Assembly: GCA_030374765.1 (NCBI GenBank)
Contig: JARGXX010000117.1
Location: forward strand, 310,001-374,000
Length of the DNA: 64,000 nt
Reading direction: 5' to 3'
From: Agarophyton chilense
Taxonomy: Eukaryota; Rhodophyta; Florideophyceae; Gracilariales; Gracilariaceae
The notes beneath the pieces were generated by a model. That model did no database searches, was not told the DNA's origin, and saw only the letters and a program-made list of their open reading frames with translations. The stretch's first letter is position 1. The number at the start of each line of letters is the position of its first letter. The translations under genes were made by a program, and so were the position numbers. Shown here in pieces: positions 11,427 to 21,982 of the stretch.

Positions 11427-14400
11427 ATGGAGCAATTACAAGGATCAAAGTGCCAAATGGCGAAGGAAGACCGTGTGAGGATCTGCCAACACATTCTGGA
11501 CAAGCTGGTCGGTAAGTCAAACCAAACGCAGAAGAATACGCTTTGCGTCATTCTCTCTTTCCAGAAGTACTAACCGTGTTGAACCATACTCCGCAGAGGC
11601 TTACCCCAACGTTCCTGATCAAGAGCAACTCAAAACCAAAACACGCGACTTTGAGCTCGGGATATTTGAGACCGCAAAGAGTCAACAGGATTATTTGAAG
11701 CGTATAGCCGAGGGCCTTAATCAGATTGACCTCAAACGCGCCGCCCGTCAAATGGCTTCTCACCACGGAATTGCGGCGAATGCCGTTGCGCAAGGAGTTC
11801 AGGGCGTCCAAAATGTGCAAGGAGTTCAGGGCGTCCAAAATGTGCAAGGTGTTCAGGGCGACCAAAATGTGCAGGGCGTTCAGGGCGTCCAAAATGAGCA
11901 AAGCGTTCATGGCGTCCAGAACGTACAAGGCGTTCATGGCGTCCAAAACGTACAAGGCATTCAGAGCGTCCAAAACGTACAAGGTATTCAGGGCGTCGAG
12001 AACGGGCAAGGCGTCCAGCGCGTGCAAGGCATGCAAGGTCTCTCGACAGGGCAGGCACAAGCTGCTCTTCGTCAACAGCTACAGAATCAACAACAATCAC
12101 CTGTACATATGCAACGTCAACAAGTGCTTGCTCAGCAGATGTATGACTATCAGATGTTGCAGGCTCAACAAGCGTTCCTCCAACGCCAACAAGAGCATCA
12201 GAGACAACAACACCAGCGACAACAACATCAGCTACAACAACATCAGCTACAACAACATCAGCTACAACAACATCAGCTACAACAACATCAGCTACAACAA
12301 CATCAGCTACAACAACATCAGCAACAACAGTCGCAACAGCAGCAGGCCCGACAAGGCGTGCAAGCTGCAAAACAGCCCAACGCATCAAACAAGCAGAAAG
12401 GAACCGCCAGAAAGACCAACAATGTATCTAAACGCCACGCAACCGGTATTGAAGGAAAGGTATGTTTCTAATCTTTTATTAATCTTCTATGAATCTTCTC
12501 ACGATTACCTTAGTTGCTAACACAAACCCCTTGTCAATCTGCTCATGAAATCGCAGAGGAACTCCAATGTATCGTCTACTAAGACTGTTGGAGTTGCACC
12601 CGCATCCACCGCCCCCTTGACTGGTGCAAAATCGCAGGTTCCTCACTTACCCACTCCAAATGGTGCTGAAGCACTGCGCCGCGTGATGCAAATGAATGCT
12701 AACCAGGCGACACTCGCTCAAGCGCAAGCCGCCCTGGCCAGCCTGCCGCCCGGCGCCCAACAGGAATACCTCCGGGCACTTGCTTACCAGCAGGCAGCGC
12801 ATATCGCAACTGCGTCGCAATCCCAGCCCTCCGTTGCGACGCAAGCCCCGGCACCACAGGCATATGCAAATCAAGCAAGATCACAGGCCCAGCACTTTTC
12901 TCAAGCTGGTGTGGTTCCAAATATGCCAGGTGAGCATCAAAGGGCATCGCAGGCGTCTCCTGCCTCCTTTGGCGCACACGCAGGCAATGGCGGTGCACAA
13001 GGTATTCGTCAGGGTGTGAACATGCAGGGTCAAAATCCTGTGATGGCGGACGCGCGTGCCAGAGCAGGACCTGCGCCGGCACAGTACCTTCTCCTCATTG
13101 CGCAAATGGCAGCGGGTGTTGGAGTGAGCATCACACCTCAACAGCTGAGCCAATGTACACGGGAGCAATTGGTGCATTTCGTCAGCCTCATCCGAGCTCA
13201 CACATCAAATATGCAAAACGCATCCATTTCCTTGCGACAACAGCAAAACATGCGTCGTGTGAATGAAGCTCAGACGCATGCTAACCTGAACACAGTTGCC
13301 CAAAACAACTTGAAGGCAGGAAAATGGAGAGGGCAACCCGGAAACCAGATAGCCCCTGCTGGTCAATCCATGTTGAGTTCTCCGAGTGATGCGAACCGCG
13401 CCAACGCGGCTGTCAAACAGAAGCACGTACAACATGCTCGCGAACAATCACAGCAATATCATGGTCAAGGCCGGCAACAGCAAAACGCTGCTATATATGG
13501 GAATGGGAATGCATCAGCGCTCGCTGCCCAAGTGAAGCGAACCCCAGGTATGACTCAGGCTCATGTGAACGCGATTTTAGCCAGTCAAAAAGCCAAGCAC
13601 GAAAAAAACGATGCGACGCTTCAAGACAAGCCGCAAGCACTGCCTCAAAGCTTTCAGAATTCGAATCAGACTCAAAATGTTCAAGATGCAGTTGGCAAGA
13701 ACATTGGAATCGCACCGAACAGTGCAGCAACGGGCGCCATGGCCCCGACTGCTTCTGCGTCTGAAAAGCCAGCACCTACTGCATCTACCCATGGGGATAT
13801 GTTTTGGAACAAGCTGGAAGATATAAAGAGAAAGTACATGGCTCCACTGAACCAGCTATTCCCGCATACCCGGAAAGTGGAGTTCGAGCAAAATTCGCAA
13901 AAGGAGCAAATCTTTAAGTTCGTAAGTGACTGTCACAAGATTCTTGAATTCAAGCGTGGAGACCCAACGGCGAACGAGGTGGACTACAGCGTTCTGGAAC
14001 GCACTGAAGACTTTTTGCAAAAGCTGATTCAGGTATATGGGACAAACGGAGTCAGCCGAGCGAACCATGGTCCCAATATGGGAGAAGGGCTGGAAGCAAA
14101 TGCGGCTGCAACTGCCGCTGCTAACACAGCTGCGGAAGGCAGGGCTGCTGGACAAACGACTGGTGCACAGCCACAAGCTAGGCCTGCAGTACAATGTACT
14201 CGCGGCAAGGCGGATGGCGTTGCCAGTCACGCTAATGTTCAGCAAGCACAAAATCGAGCGCAAGCGGCGAACGTTCAGCAACAGAGCTACGCATCTCAAC
14301 AAACTCAGCTGGTTAGTGGCGTGAACTTCCAGCAGCAAGCAAGTGCCGCGCAGGTTCAGAATGCTGCATGTCAACAGGCTCAGGCTGGCATGGGAAGTGG

Positions 14401-15862
14401 TTCATCTCGAGTGGATGTTTCAAAACCTAGGGCTTTGGCACAATCCCAGGTACAAGGATATGCGTGTGCACCAAGTGCGTCGGTTTCAAGAGCAGGAAAC
14501 GCTGGTTCGCGAGGGACAGCACAGAGAAATATAGCGGTGCCCCCTGGAGTAGCTGGGGCTGGACGTTCAACAGCGGCTGCACGGCAGGAAGCGGCACGGA
14601 TTGCAATGCAGACGCCGACAGCCGGTATAGGTGGCGGTCACAGTGATGTACAGCGGAAATCTCAGGCGCAAACCAATAGGGTTGGGGCTTCTCACGCGAC
14701 TGTATTATCACAAGGTCAAGCACAAGTTGGGGCTCAGGCAGAAGCACAACAGGTACAGGCTGATCAGCGTCGGCAGCAGTACCATGCCCAGCAGATGGCA
14801 GCCAGGGCACAGCAACAGAGTGGAGCGGCGGCGGGGATGCGGACAAATCAAAGTGGCGCTGGGGCGCAAGTAGATATTAGTTCGGACAGGAAGAAGGCTT
14901 TGAAGCAGGTTGAAGCCTGGAACTCTACAGCTGTTGGTACAAATCGTGCGGTAGGCGTGACTCGCAGAAGTCGTCAACGTACAGCGGCCCAAGGCGTTGT
15001 GGCAAGTGGGGTGAATATTTCGAGCAGGGCGACGGCGGCCACCGCAGGCAGTGTCACGGCGAATCAAGCCAATGCTAGCGCGACACCGAACGCCACGGAG
15101 CCAAAGACAGAAATGGTGAGCAGAGAAGTGAGAGGCAAAACGAAAGCAGAAGTGAATGCGCCGCAGAGATTGATGCAAATCATTAACATGGTGAAGGACG
15201 TAACGACCCAAGTGAATTGCTTGGAACAGTCATGGGAGGCTGAGGCTAAGCGTCAAAAAAGTGAGAGACTTCAGATCACATTGGCGGCGTTGCGGAATAG
15301 TTCAAGCGCTTCGGCGGCGGACGAAATGTCGAGGAGGGGGCAGAAGCGCAAGGGATCTCTGGCTAGCGTTGAAAACTACAAAAAGGGAGGTGAAGTGATC
15401 GAGACAAAGACTATATTCGAGTGCTCGCCCGAAAGCGGACTTCGTCTGGCCAAGAAACCTAGACACGATCCTGGAGATGTACAGCTGTTACGCGAGGCAC
15501 TGGAGATGGACATCAAGGCTGCCAAGGAACGTAATCCGCGGCTTGATGTGAAGGTCGTTGAGGAGTATGGACACCCTGTCGTGGTGTGCATGCTGCACAT
15601 TGCGGAGGTGCGGCTTCCGAAGCTGACGCTGCGCGTGCAGCGTGGGTATCCGCGGAAGGGGGGTGCATCGTTTGAGTTTGAACGACCACCGATGGGGTGG
15701 GTGGGGCAGCTTGGAGAAGTTCGGACGCGCTTCATGAAGCTGTTGTCTATCTCCCCGGCTCCGTCCGTTAGTGTGGCAGCGATTTTGGACGCGTGGGCGA
15801 GTGAAGCCGAGGCTGTCCTCAATGGATCTGAAGGGTCTGATCAAACGAAGGTAACAGTTTAA
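11427..15862 (+). CDS. MED15: Mediator complex subunit 15 (KIX-domain coactivator), three exons
   Basis: Exons 11427-11511, 11597-12459 and 12557-15862 join in frame to 1417 residues. Residues about 12-75, split by intron 1, form a KIX-like domain: the RVRICQHILDKL helix, then FELGIFETAKSQQDYLKRIA, the pattern of Med15 KIX helices that bind activator peptides. The middle is Gln/Ala-rich with GVQNVQ and HQLQQ repeats. The last 130 residues (from about 1290) hold a conserved-looking C-terminal domain with LRVQRGYPRKGG, like the Med15 C-terminus that docks to the Mediator tail. In other eukaryotes Med15 links transcription factors to RNA polymerase II in the nucleus. Start chosen because it precedes the KIX helix and exon 1 splices in phase. 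Alternative: another KIX coactivator. Confidence 0.8.
11512..11596 (+). other. Intron 1 of the MED15 candidate (85 bp)
   Basis: Donor GTAAGT, branch site TACTAAC at 11568-11574 and acceptor CCGCAG. Removal joins the two halves of the KIX domain in frame (split codon G|AG). Confidence 0.85.
11791..12034 (+). repeat. 27-bp imperfect coding repeats (GVQNVQ type)
   Basis: Units like CAAGGAGTTCAGGGCGTCC encode repeating V-Q-G-V-Q-N motifs in exon 2. The first units are identical; later ones drift (HGVQ, QSVQ, GVEN). Period is a multiple of three, so the frame is kept. Confidence 0.85.
12226..12315 (+). repeat. 15-bp perfect coding minisatellite, six copies
   Basis: CATCAGCTACAACAA repeated six times without a mismatch, followed by a diverging copy. 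It encodes HQLQQ repeats in the Gln-rich part of the Mediator protein. Perfect identity suggests recent expansion and likely length variation between individuals. Confidence 0.9.
12460..12556 (+). other. Intron 2 of the MED15 candidate (97 bp)
   Basis: Donor GTATGT, branch-like TGCTAAC at 12515-12521 and acceptor TCGCAG. Exon 2 ends on a complete codon and exon 3 resumes in frame 0. The stop in the unspliced frame (TAA at 12469-12471) is removed. Confidence 0.8.
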
Positions 15863-18749
15863 CACGTTCGAACCCCAAACTAGGGGTATGTACATTTAGT
15901 GTCAAATATAAAATTTGCAAATGAAACAAATAGCGCACATAATCAACTCTCGCAACAGGATCTTTTGATGACTGTCCAGATAGGCAAATAAAGCCATTAG
16001 ATTCTAAGCGGAGGTGCCAAGTGGACAGTTCGGAATGCTCTAAGAGCATCTCTACCGGAGTTGCTATTCGCTATTTTGGTATCACACGTGTGTGTCTCTA
16101 ATTGGGTATCTATCTTCATAAGGGTTACATTACCATACGAGTGACAACTCTACCGGAAGTTATCCCCTATTCAGTATCTACATGTTCAGAAGGGGAAACC
16201 TTCTCAGAGGCTTGAATTGGAACAAGGTTCAAAATGGAACACGTGGTCAACTAGGAGTCTGACACTAGTCTTTGAAGAAATCAAATCAATACTTTTCAGT
16301 GCTGGGAAAGAAACTACGTTTTGAGTTTAGCAAAATCTAGAACTCCAGTCATGGCAGTTAAAACAGGCAGGTCTTATAATGCCTCCGTCGATACGGATGC
16401 AAGAAATTGTGCACATTAACGATGTTTACAACGTAAACAAGAAGATAAAATGGGGAACCAAGCGCCAAAACATTTGAATAAACGTAAACCTATTCCTAGT
16501 GTTGCAGGAACATCTAGGCTCTCCGTAACAATTACATATCGTCTTAATAAAGTGCATAAATATCATGACATTGTCAGGCCCCATAAACTTCTTAATCCTA
16601 CGCAACTGCACACAGATCATTGCATCATATTTGAAACTGCAGAGAAGACATTGATCGTGAAGAAATCTATCTAGGTATTTAGTTATGTTTTTGTGCTCAA
16701 AAATTACCAGATGCGCAAACTCTAAGAAAAATTCCTGATGATGAAAAGAGAAGATTTAAACACAATCTTTTTTCACTTTCAGCTCTTCAGTAATTCAGAG
16801 ACAGAAACACAGCCTTTAATTTCCGGTATTCGGATTATCCATCCAGATCGCGATTTGTGGCTGAATCATTCCATTTGAGTACTTTTACTCTTTTCGCGAT
16901 GTTGTTGTGATGTTTTAAAAAAGGTTTCTTAAATTTTTGAACGACCGTAATAGAGTCTGTGAACTTGGCGAAATTATTATCCTCCCGGATTCCAGAAACA
17001 TCAAGTGTTATGTATCATCGCATAGTTAGAGCAGTAGCTGCATTACGGCACGTAAAGACAACGATATGCACTTCACATGTAGAATATCTGCATCGGCGGG
17101 AGGTGATGTGTCTTTTCTTTTTCTGATCATGTCAAGGTGACGTCGTATGGCGAGATGGTTACGCCCTTTTTAGGTTATGAGTGAAAATCTTCTGCGAATA
17201 TACCTCACTGGTTGACAGAAATTGATTGGTGCCCCGGCAATGTTGCTTTAATTCGCAGAACACATGAATATGTATAGGAATAGAATATTATCGATTTTGC
17301 TTAGAACCCAAATAAATACTGTAAATGTAGTATCCGTTCAAAGTATTTAAGAGACACAATGCAGGTGGTTCCAAACCAAGGAGACACAAGTAATAGATAT
17401 GCTTTTGAAAGTACCAGAACAAAATAGGGTAGAGAAAAGAAGTCCAAAAAACGGCAGAAAAAAGGATTGTATTAGATGGAGAGTGCGAATGATAAAATGA
17501 TAAATATGTATGTGGCAAGTAGAGGCAAAGCTATAAAGCTGTGATTTACCAAAATTAAATATGTAGAGGCCTCTACCACGACGTGAAGACTGGATATATA
17601 TATCTCAAATGTTCTAGAAAATAGTATTGTTCTTTTTGACGCCGGTACGATGAAGGCAAATTCTATAATAATCTCGGAGTTCGTGAGCTTAGAGCAACTT
17701 GATATATACGCGGCATCAGATGTCTGTATCTTTGCAATAGGCGCGCCGTAGTGCATTTTGGTGCTTATGGCCGCTTTTGTGTACTTATAATTGGCGCTGA
17801 CTGCGCGCGTTAATGCTGCAGACAGAAAAGCGCTTCAGATATATTTTACGAGATAGAAAACGGCGGCGAGGTTTCTCACGTTGAGTAACAACTGGAAGAA
17901 TGTGACGGGCGCGGGAAACGCTGAGGGTTTCGGGAGAACGTGAGGGATGTTGCTTCTTTGGTGAAGCTGTCGGCTTCCGCTTTCCAATCGGAACCATGCA
18001 CAGTTGAATTTTTTCAAATATATAGCAGACTTTTGGACTATATCCAAGACAGATAAATGTCAGGACTTGCATACAACACCAAAATAGCCGTGAAAGTCAC
18101 TTAGTCTTCTACTAATTGCCAAATGGCCTTAAAGTGTGAGATCTACGCCATCTAACGTGGTTCTTTTAACAACAGGAGGCGTGAAATAGTCCCACGTGAG
18201 TGACGGGTTCGCAGAAAAAATCGACGCAGTCGTGGTAGAGAGCGAACCCAACCCGTGAGTACAGAAAGAAAAAGGTGGAGAGTTGATGGCAAGAGTGGCA
18301 CAGACTGTGCTAGGAGATGCTTTTGGTGCCAAACCAGGGGGTGTGAGCCACTTTAGTTGAGCTGACTTGACCAGAGTTGGTTGGAGCGGACCAAGGTCGA
18401 CCTTATATAGAAAAGTTGGAGTTAGTCCGGCGCGAGAAGTCGTGCGGCTTCCAGTCGGGCACCTGCCAACCTGTCCAAAATTGCGCGCCTTACTCGATAA
18501 AAACACATTTGCGTTTCGTACTGAATTTGTGGCTCTGAATGAATATTCTTTACAGAGTGCTACGCCCAAATAATAGCTTGATTACTATATTAGTTGAGTG
18601 CAACTGTAGGACCGATACGTGTCGCTTAAATTAATATACTCGAACAGGCGCGTGTTTCACTCGTGCGTTCTACACCCCCTCACATACCCTTGCTCTCAAA
18701 GATAGCTACGCCGGGCAGTCATAAGTTTATTGTAACGAAAAAGAATCCG
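15863..18749. other. Intergenic between MED15 and element A
   Basis: An AATAAA at 15987-15992 could serve as poly(A) signal for the upstream gene. Beyond it only short open frames occur. The longest, 18569-18129 on the minus strand (146 codons), has no motif I know and is not supported. Confidence 0.5.
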
Positions 18750-18754
18750 CTCTG

Positions 18755-19669
18755 TGTAGAGCAACGCCCAGTTAGGGGATACTTGAAGAAGCAACTCATA
18801 GAATGAGGATTGAACCCTCCGAGGGTTATGATTATGATCCCCTCTAAGGTGTGCTGAGGTGGCACTGTTTTCTGGTTAGAGTTCGCCTATAAGGGAAAAT
18901 TCGGATGGCCCATGGTTGGATTGGCCCCGTGATACACGTGGCTTAATTTTGGCACCGATTTTCGGATATTTGTTAAAACGTTGGACTTTTGGGCCCTGAC
19001 AGTTGGATCTCCACGTGTATGGCCCTGAGCAGGTGTGCACTACTGTAGAGTTTAGTTAGTGGGCCCTACTTAGGGAGATGAGATCTGACAGTTCGAAGCT
19101 CAGAGTAAATGGTAACCAAGGTTGGTCTTCGATACCTTTAGAGGTTCTTCGTCGCCATCGTTTCGGCCTTACAACCCGGAACGGGCTCTGGTTAGCAACG
19201 CCTGCGTAGGGACACGACTCCACTTGGAGAGTGCCCACGTTTGGGTTCCGTGCAACCACCCCCTTGGGACCGCTCAGACGACCTGCGTGCACGATACCCC
19301 GTGGGGGTTGTGCTTACTTGTTGCGTGCTTTTTGTGTTTCCTTTCGAGGACAGGTTTTCGCCCCTGTATTGGGTTTCTTTTGTTATTTCGCCCCTTTTCT
19401 GGTTCTCGGGTCCGGTGTCTGTTAGTGCCCGACCCTCGCCCCGTTTTTCCTCTTCGCCGGATTTTCCCCCATTCTTTGGGATACCCAGACCCATTCCCGA
19501 CGCAACGGTTTCTACCCCTCACCTCCGTCGGTACTGCCGGAATCCCCCGTGGGAGTTACACCCCACACTACGGGTGGAACGGAGGGCTCTGTCTCTGAGT
19601 CTGCCTCCCCCAGGGAGCAAGGCTTCGAACACCTTGAGAGCACTTCCCGTCGCCGGGTTTTGCTCCACA
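18755..19669 (+). repeat. 5' LTR of element A (915 bp)
   Basis: Begins TGTAGAGCAACGCCC and ends GCTCCACA. It differs from the 3' LTR near positions 4 and 35 and in a small cluster around CAGACCCATTCCCGACGC. The target-site copy CTCTG precedes it at 18750-18754. Confidence 0.93.
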
Positions 19670-19671
19670 AG

Positions 19672-19689
19672 TGGTCTCCCGACTTAGAA
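19672..19689 (+). promoter_or_regulatory. Primer-binding site of element A
   Basis: TGGTCTCCCGACTTAGAA starts two bases after the 5' LTR. TGG would pair with a tRNA CCA end. The first 15 bases recur in the same position in elements C (56395) and A3 (61968), and in B (52816). The tRNA species is not identified from the window. Confidence 0.8.
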
Positions 19690-19896
19690 GCCGTTCTCGG
19701 ACTTTTGGGTTGGTTATCCACGTGTTGGAATATCTCTTGGAAGAGGAAGCACCGTCGTGAAGATTTGTTGTAGTGGTCCCCTTTGGAAAGGGTGGAATTG
19801 GTTTTTATTTTTGTCTTGTGTTACGTCATCCGTTCTCCGAGAATCTCGTGATCGAATTTCATCGTTACCCCGAATCGTCGGTGTCGTGTCTGCAGC

Positions 19897-21927
19897 ATGT
19901 CGCCGCCTACCCGTGGTTCCAGGACTGGATCGAACCGTCAAGCGGATTCAGTGCCCCCGGCCCCGCCTAGGTCGAGGAGCTCAATTCCCGAAGGTCGGAA
20001 CGATTCCGGTATCGATCCGGACACTCGGAGAGCACCCTCAGTGGTTTCAGGTCCTCGAGAGGTCGTGGCTGTGGGCCCAGCTCCAGTGGTGGAGACCCCT
20101 TCAGCAGCACCCCGAAGTCGGGCCGACCCTGAATTACAGCGCCTGGAGATTCGAATCGATATCGCCAACGCGGCTCACATCGAGCTCCTTCAGGAGGTTA
20201 CTACCCTCCGCCTCAAGGTGGAGGACGCCCAGGTGCGGGGAGTCGCCGATGACCTTCGTACCCTGAGGAGGGATGTGAACTCCCTTTTGGAAAGCTTTGG
20301 TACCCCTGGGGTCTTTATCCAGGAGTACCGGAGCCTCGTGGAGGAACACCGCGTGCAAGCGGAACGCTTCCGAGCTCGGCTGGACACCCTCGAGGCCATT
20401 ATCCGTATGGACGGAGACACAGAAGCCTCGAAGGATAAACCCGACGTTTCGGAAGACGAATAACACCGCTCCGCTGAACGGGACCGCCGCAAGTCCAAGA
20501 AGAGGGTTCACCTCCAAGAGGATTTATCGGATTCCGATCCCAATCGCTCGTCATCGAGTTCGTCCTCCGAATCTTCGGATAGTGAAGATGAACGCCGGTC
20601 ATCCCGGGCGACTCGGTCGAAGGCTACTTACACCTCTCAAGGGGCAATCCGTACCCGGAAGAAGGGTAGGAAACACCTTGGATTAAGGGAGCTGAAGCCG
20701 ACGAATCCTCTCTATCGGAAGCTGCTATCGTACCGCTATTACTGGTTGGATAACCCTTCGGGAGATCGAACATCCCGCGGAACGGGTAAGGTCAAGGACT
20801 ACATCAAAAGGCTGAGCATCACCCTACAGAAGAGGGAGTTCACAGGAACAGACCCAATTCTGGTGCTCGATTTCCTTGCGAGGTTTGTCCAGGAGGCTGA
20901 CATCCTCGGTATGAGTGAAGCGCAAGCGTATTTTGCATTACCCTATTTCTTAAAGGGGATGGCTGAAGACCAGTTCAACTCCGTCCGTGGATCATCCCGA
21001 GCCTCGGAAGGGGGAGTCACGTGCTGGCCCGAAGCGGTGCAGTACCTCTTGAGGTCATACGCTACTGGAAATGCGATTCAGGAAGCAATCCTTGCATTAA
21101 GGGATACGCGGCAGAAGCCGATGGAAACCGAAACGGTGTATTCAACTCGCTTGAATAAAGCGTTTCACCGATGCGGGAATGTATTCCCCGCCTACGAGAG
21201 ATGCTCCATGTTTGTGGATGGTTTGGACCCCTCGATAAGGGCATTGGTTGCCCGACATCGGGAAGAAAAGCGCAAGCTGACCTACTTGAAATTGGTTCAG
21301 TACGCCCAGGCTGAGGGGGATACTCTCCGTGCCCGGCAGAACCGAAAGAATCGCCCGACACGTGCACTCCTCGCCGATGGAGGTAACTCGTCTTTGTCAC
21401 TTGCAGGAGGCCCTGCCCCTGTGGGGGTCAATGATAACATTCACTTCATGGGAAGTAACCGCGAATCTATGGGTACGTCTGAGTTGCCGTCGAAATCCGC
21501 TCCGACTACGGATGAAGACCCTGCGCTCTATACCCACGGACGGAGGGTGCCAGCCGCATCGCTACCTTTTGCGAATACCGCTGCTCGGTTCTCTCGCCCC
21601 GGATGGAGGGATACAGCACCACGTCGCGTGGATTCACGTCCACAACCGAACCCGGCAGAGCTGATTTGCTATTTGTGTTACCTTCGTGGTCACAAAGCAC
21701 CAGACTGCACATTTCCCCTGCGGGAGGGTTCACGAATTATCGCTCAGTACGAGGCTCTGACCCCTGAGGAGAAAGCTCGAGTCCCGAGTAGGTCCTATGA
21801 GGAACAAAGGATACTCCGAGCTCACCTTGCTGACAGGGATACAGAACTTGTACCCGCGAACGGGGAACAACCGGTCCCCTTCGAGGCAGCTGCACCGAAT
21901 TCGGTGGGGTCCGCTTCGAAAAACTAA
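19897..21927 (+). pseudogene. gag: gag of element A (one nonsense codon)
   Basis: A 677-codon frame starting ATG at 19897, broken only by TAA at 20461-20463, where copy A3 has GAA. The N-terminal part (to about residue 170) is predicted coiled coil (LQRLEIRIDIANAAHIELL, RTLRRDVNSLLES). A Ser/Asp-rich and basic stretch follows, then a capsid-like helical domain beginning near NPLYRKLLSYRYY with ILVLDFLARFVQEAD. A CCHC zinc knuckle, CYLCYLRGHKAPDC (CX2CX4HX4C), lies at 21667-21708. Gag would form the virus-like particle and package element RNA in the cytoplasm. Pol lies in another frame downstream, separated by a stem-loop. Confidence 0.88.
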
Positions 21928-21951
21928 ACTTGGGAGTCTCCCCTGCGGGAG

Positions 21952-21982
21952 GGGCGTCTTCTAAGCCGAGTTGAAGACGCCC
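21952..21982 (+). promoter_or_regulatory. Stem-loop at the gag-pol junction of element A
   Basis: GGGCGTCTTC and GAAGACGCCC form a perfect 10-bp GC-rich stem with an 11-base loop, 24 bases after the gag stop. The pol frame is +1 relative to gag and has its own stop (21962-21964) inside the loop, so simple frameshifting at the gag stop would not reach pol. A role in reinitiation or bypass is only inferred. Confidence 0.6.

Noticed and set aside
11548-12388. Long minus-strand and alternate + strand open frames over the MED15 repeats
   Set aside because: They come from the in-frame 15-bp and 27-bp repeats, which keep every frame open; the KIX and C-terminal homology is only in the chosen frame.
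18129-18569. 146-codon minus-strand frame before element A
   Set aside because: No motif, no homologue recognised, and a competing + strand frame overlaps it.
19056-19721. Open frames within the family 1 LTRs (for example 158 codons at 19122)
   Set aside because: They repeat in all three LTR copies, carry no motif and overlap on both strands; treated as LTR sequence.
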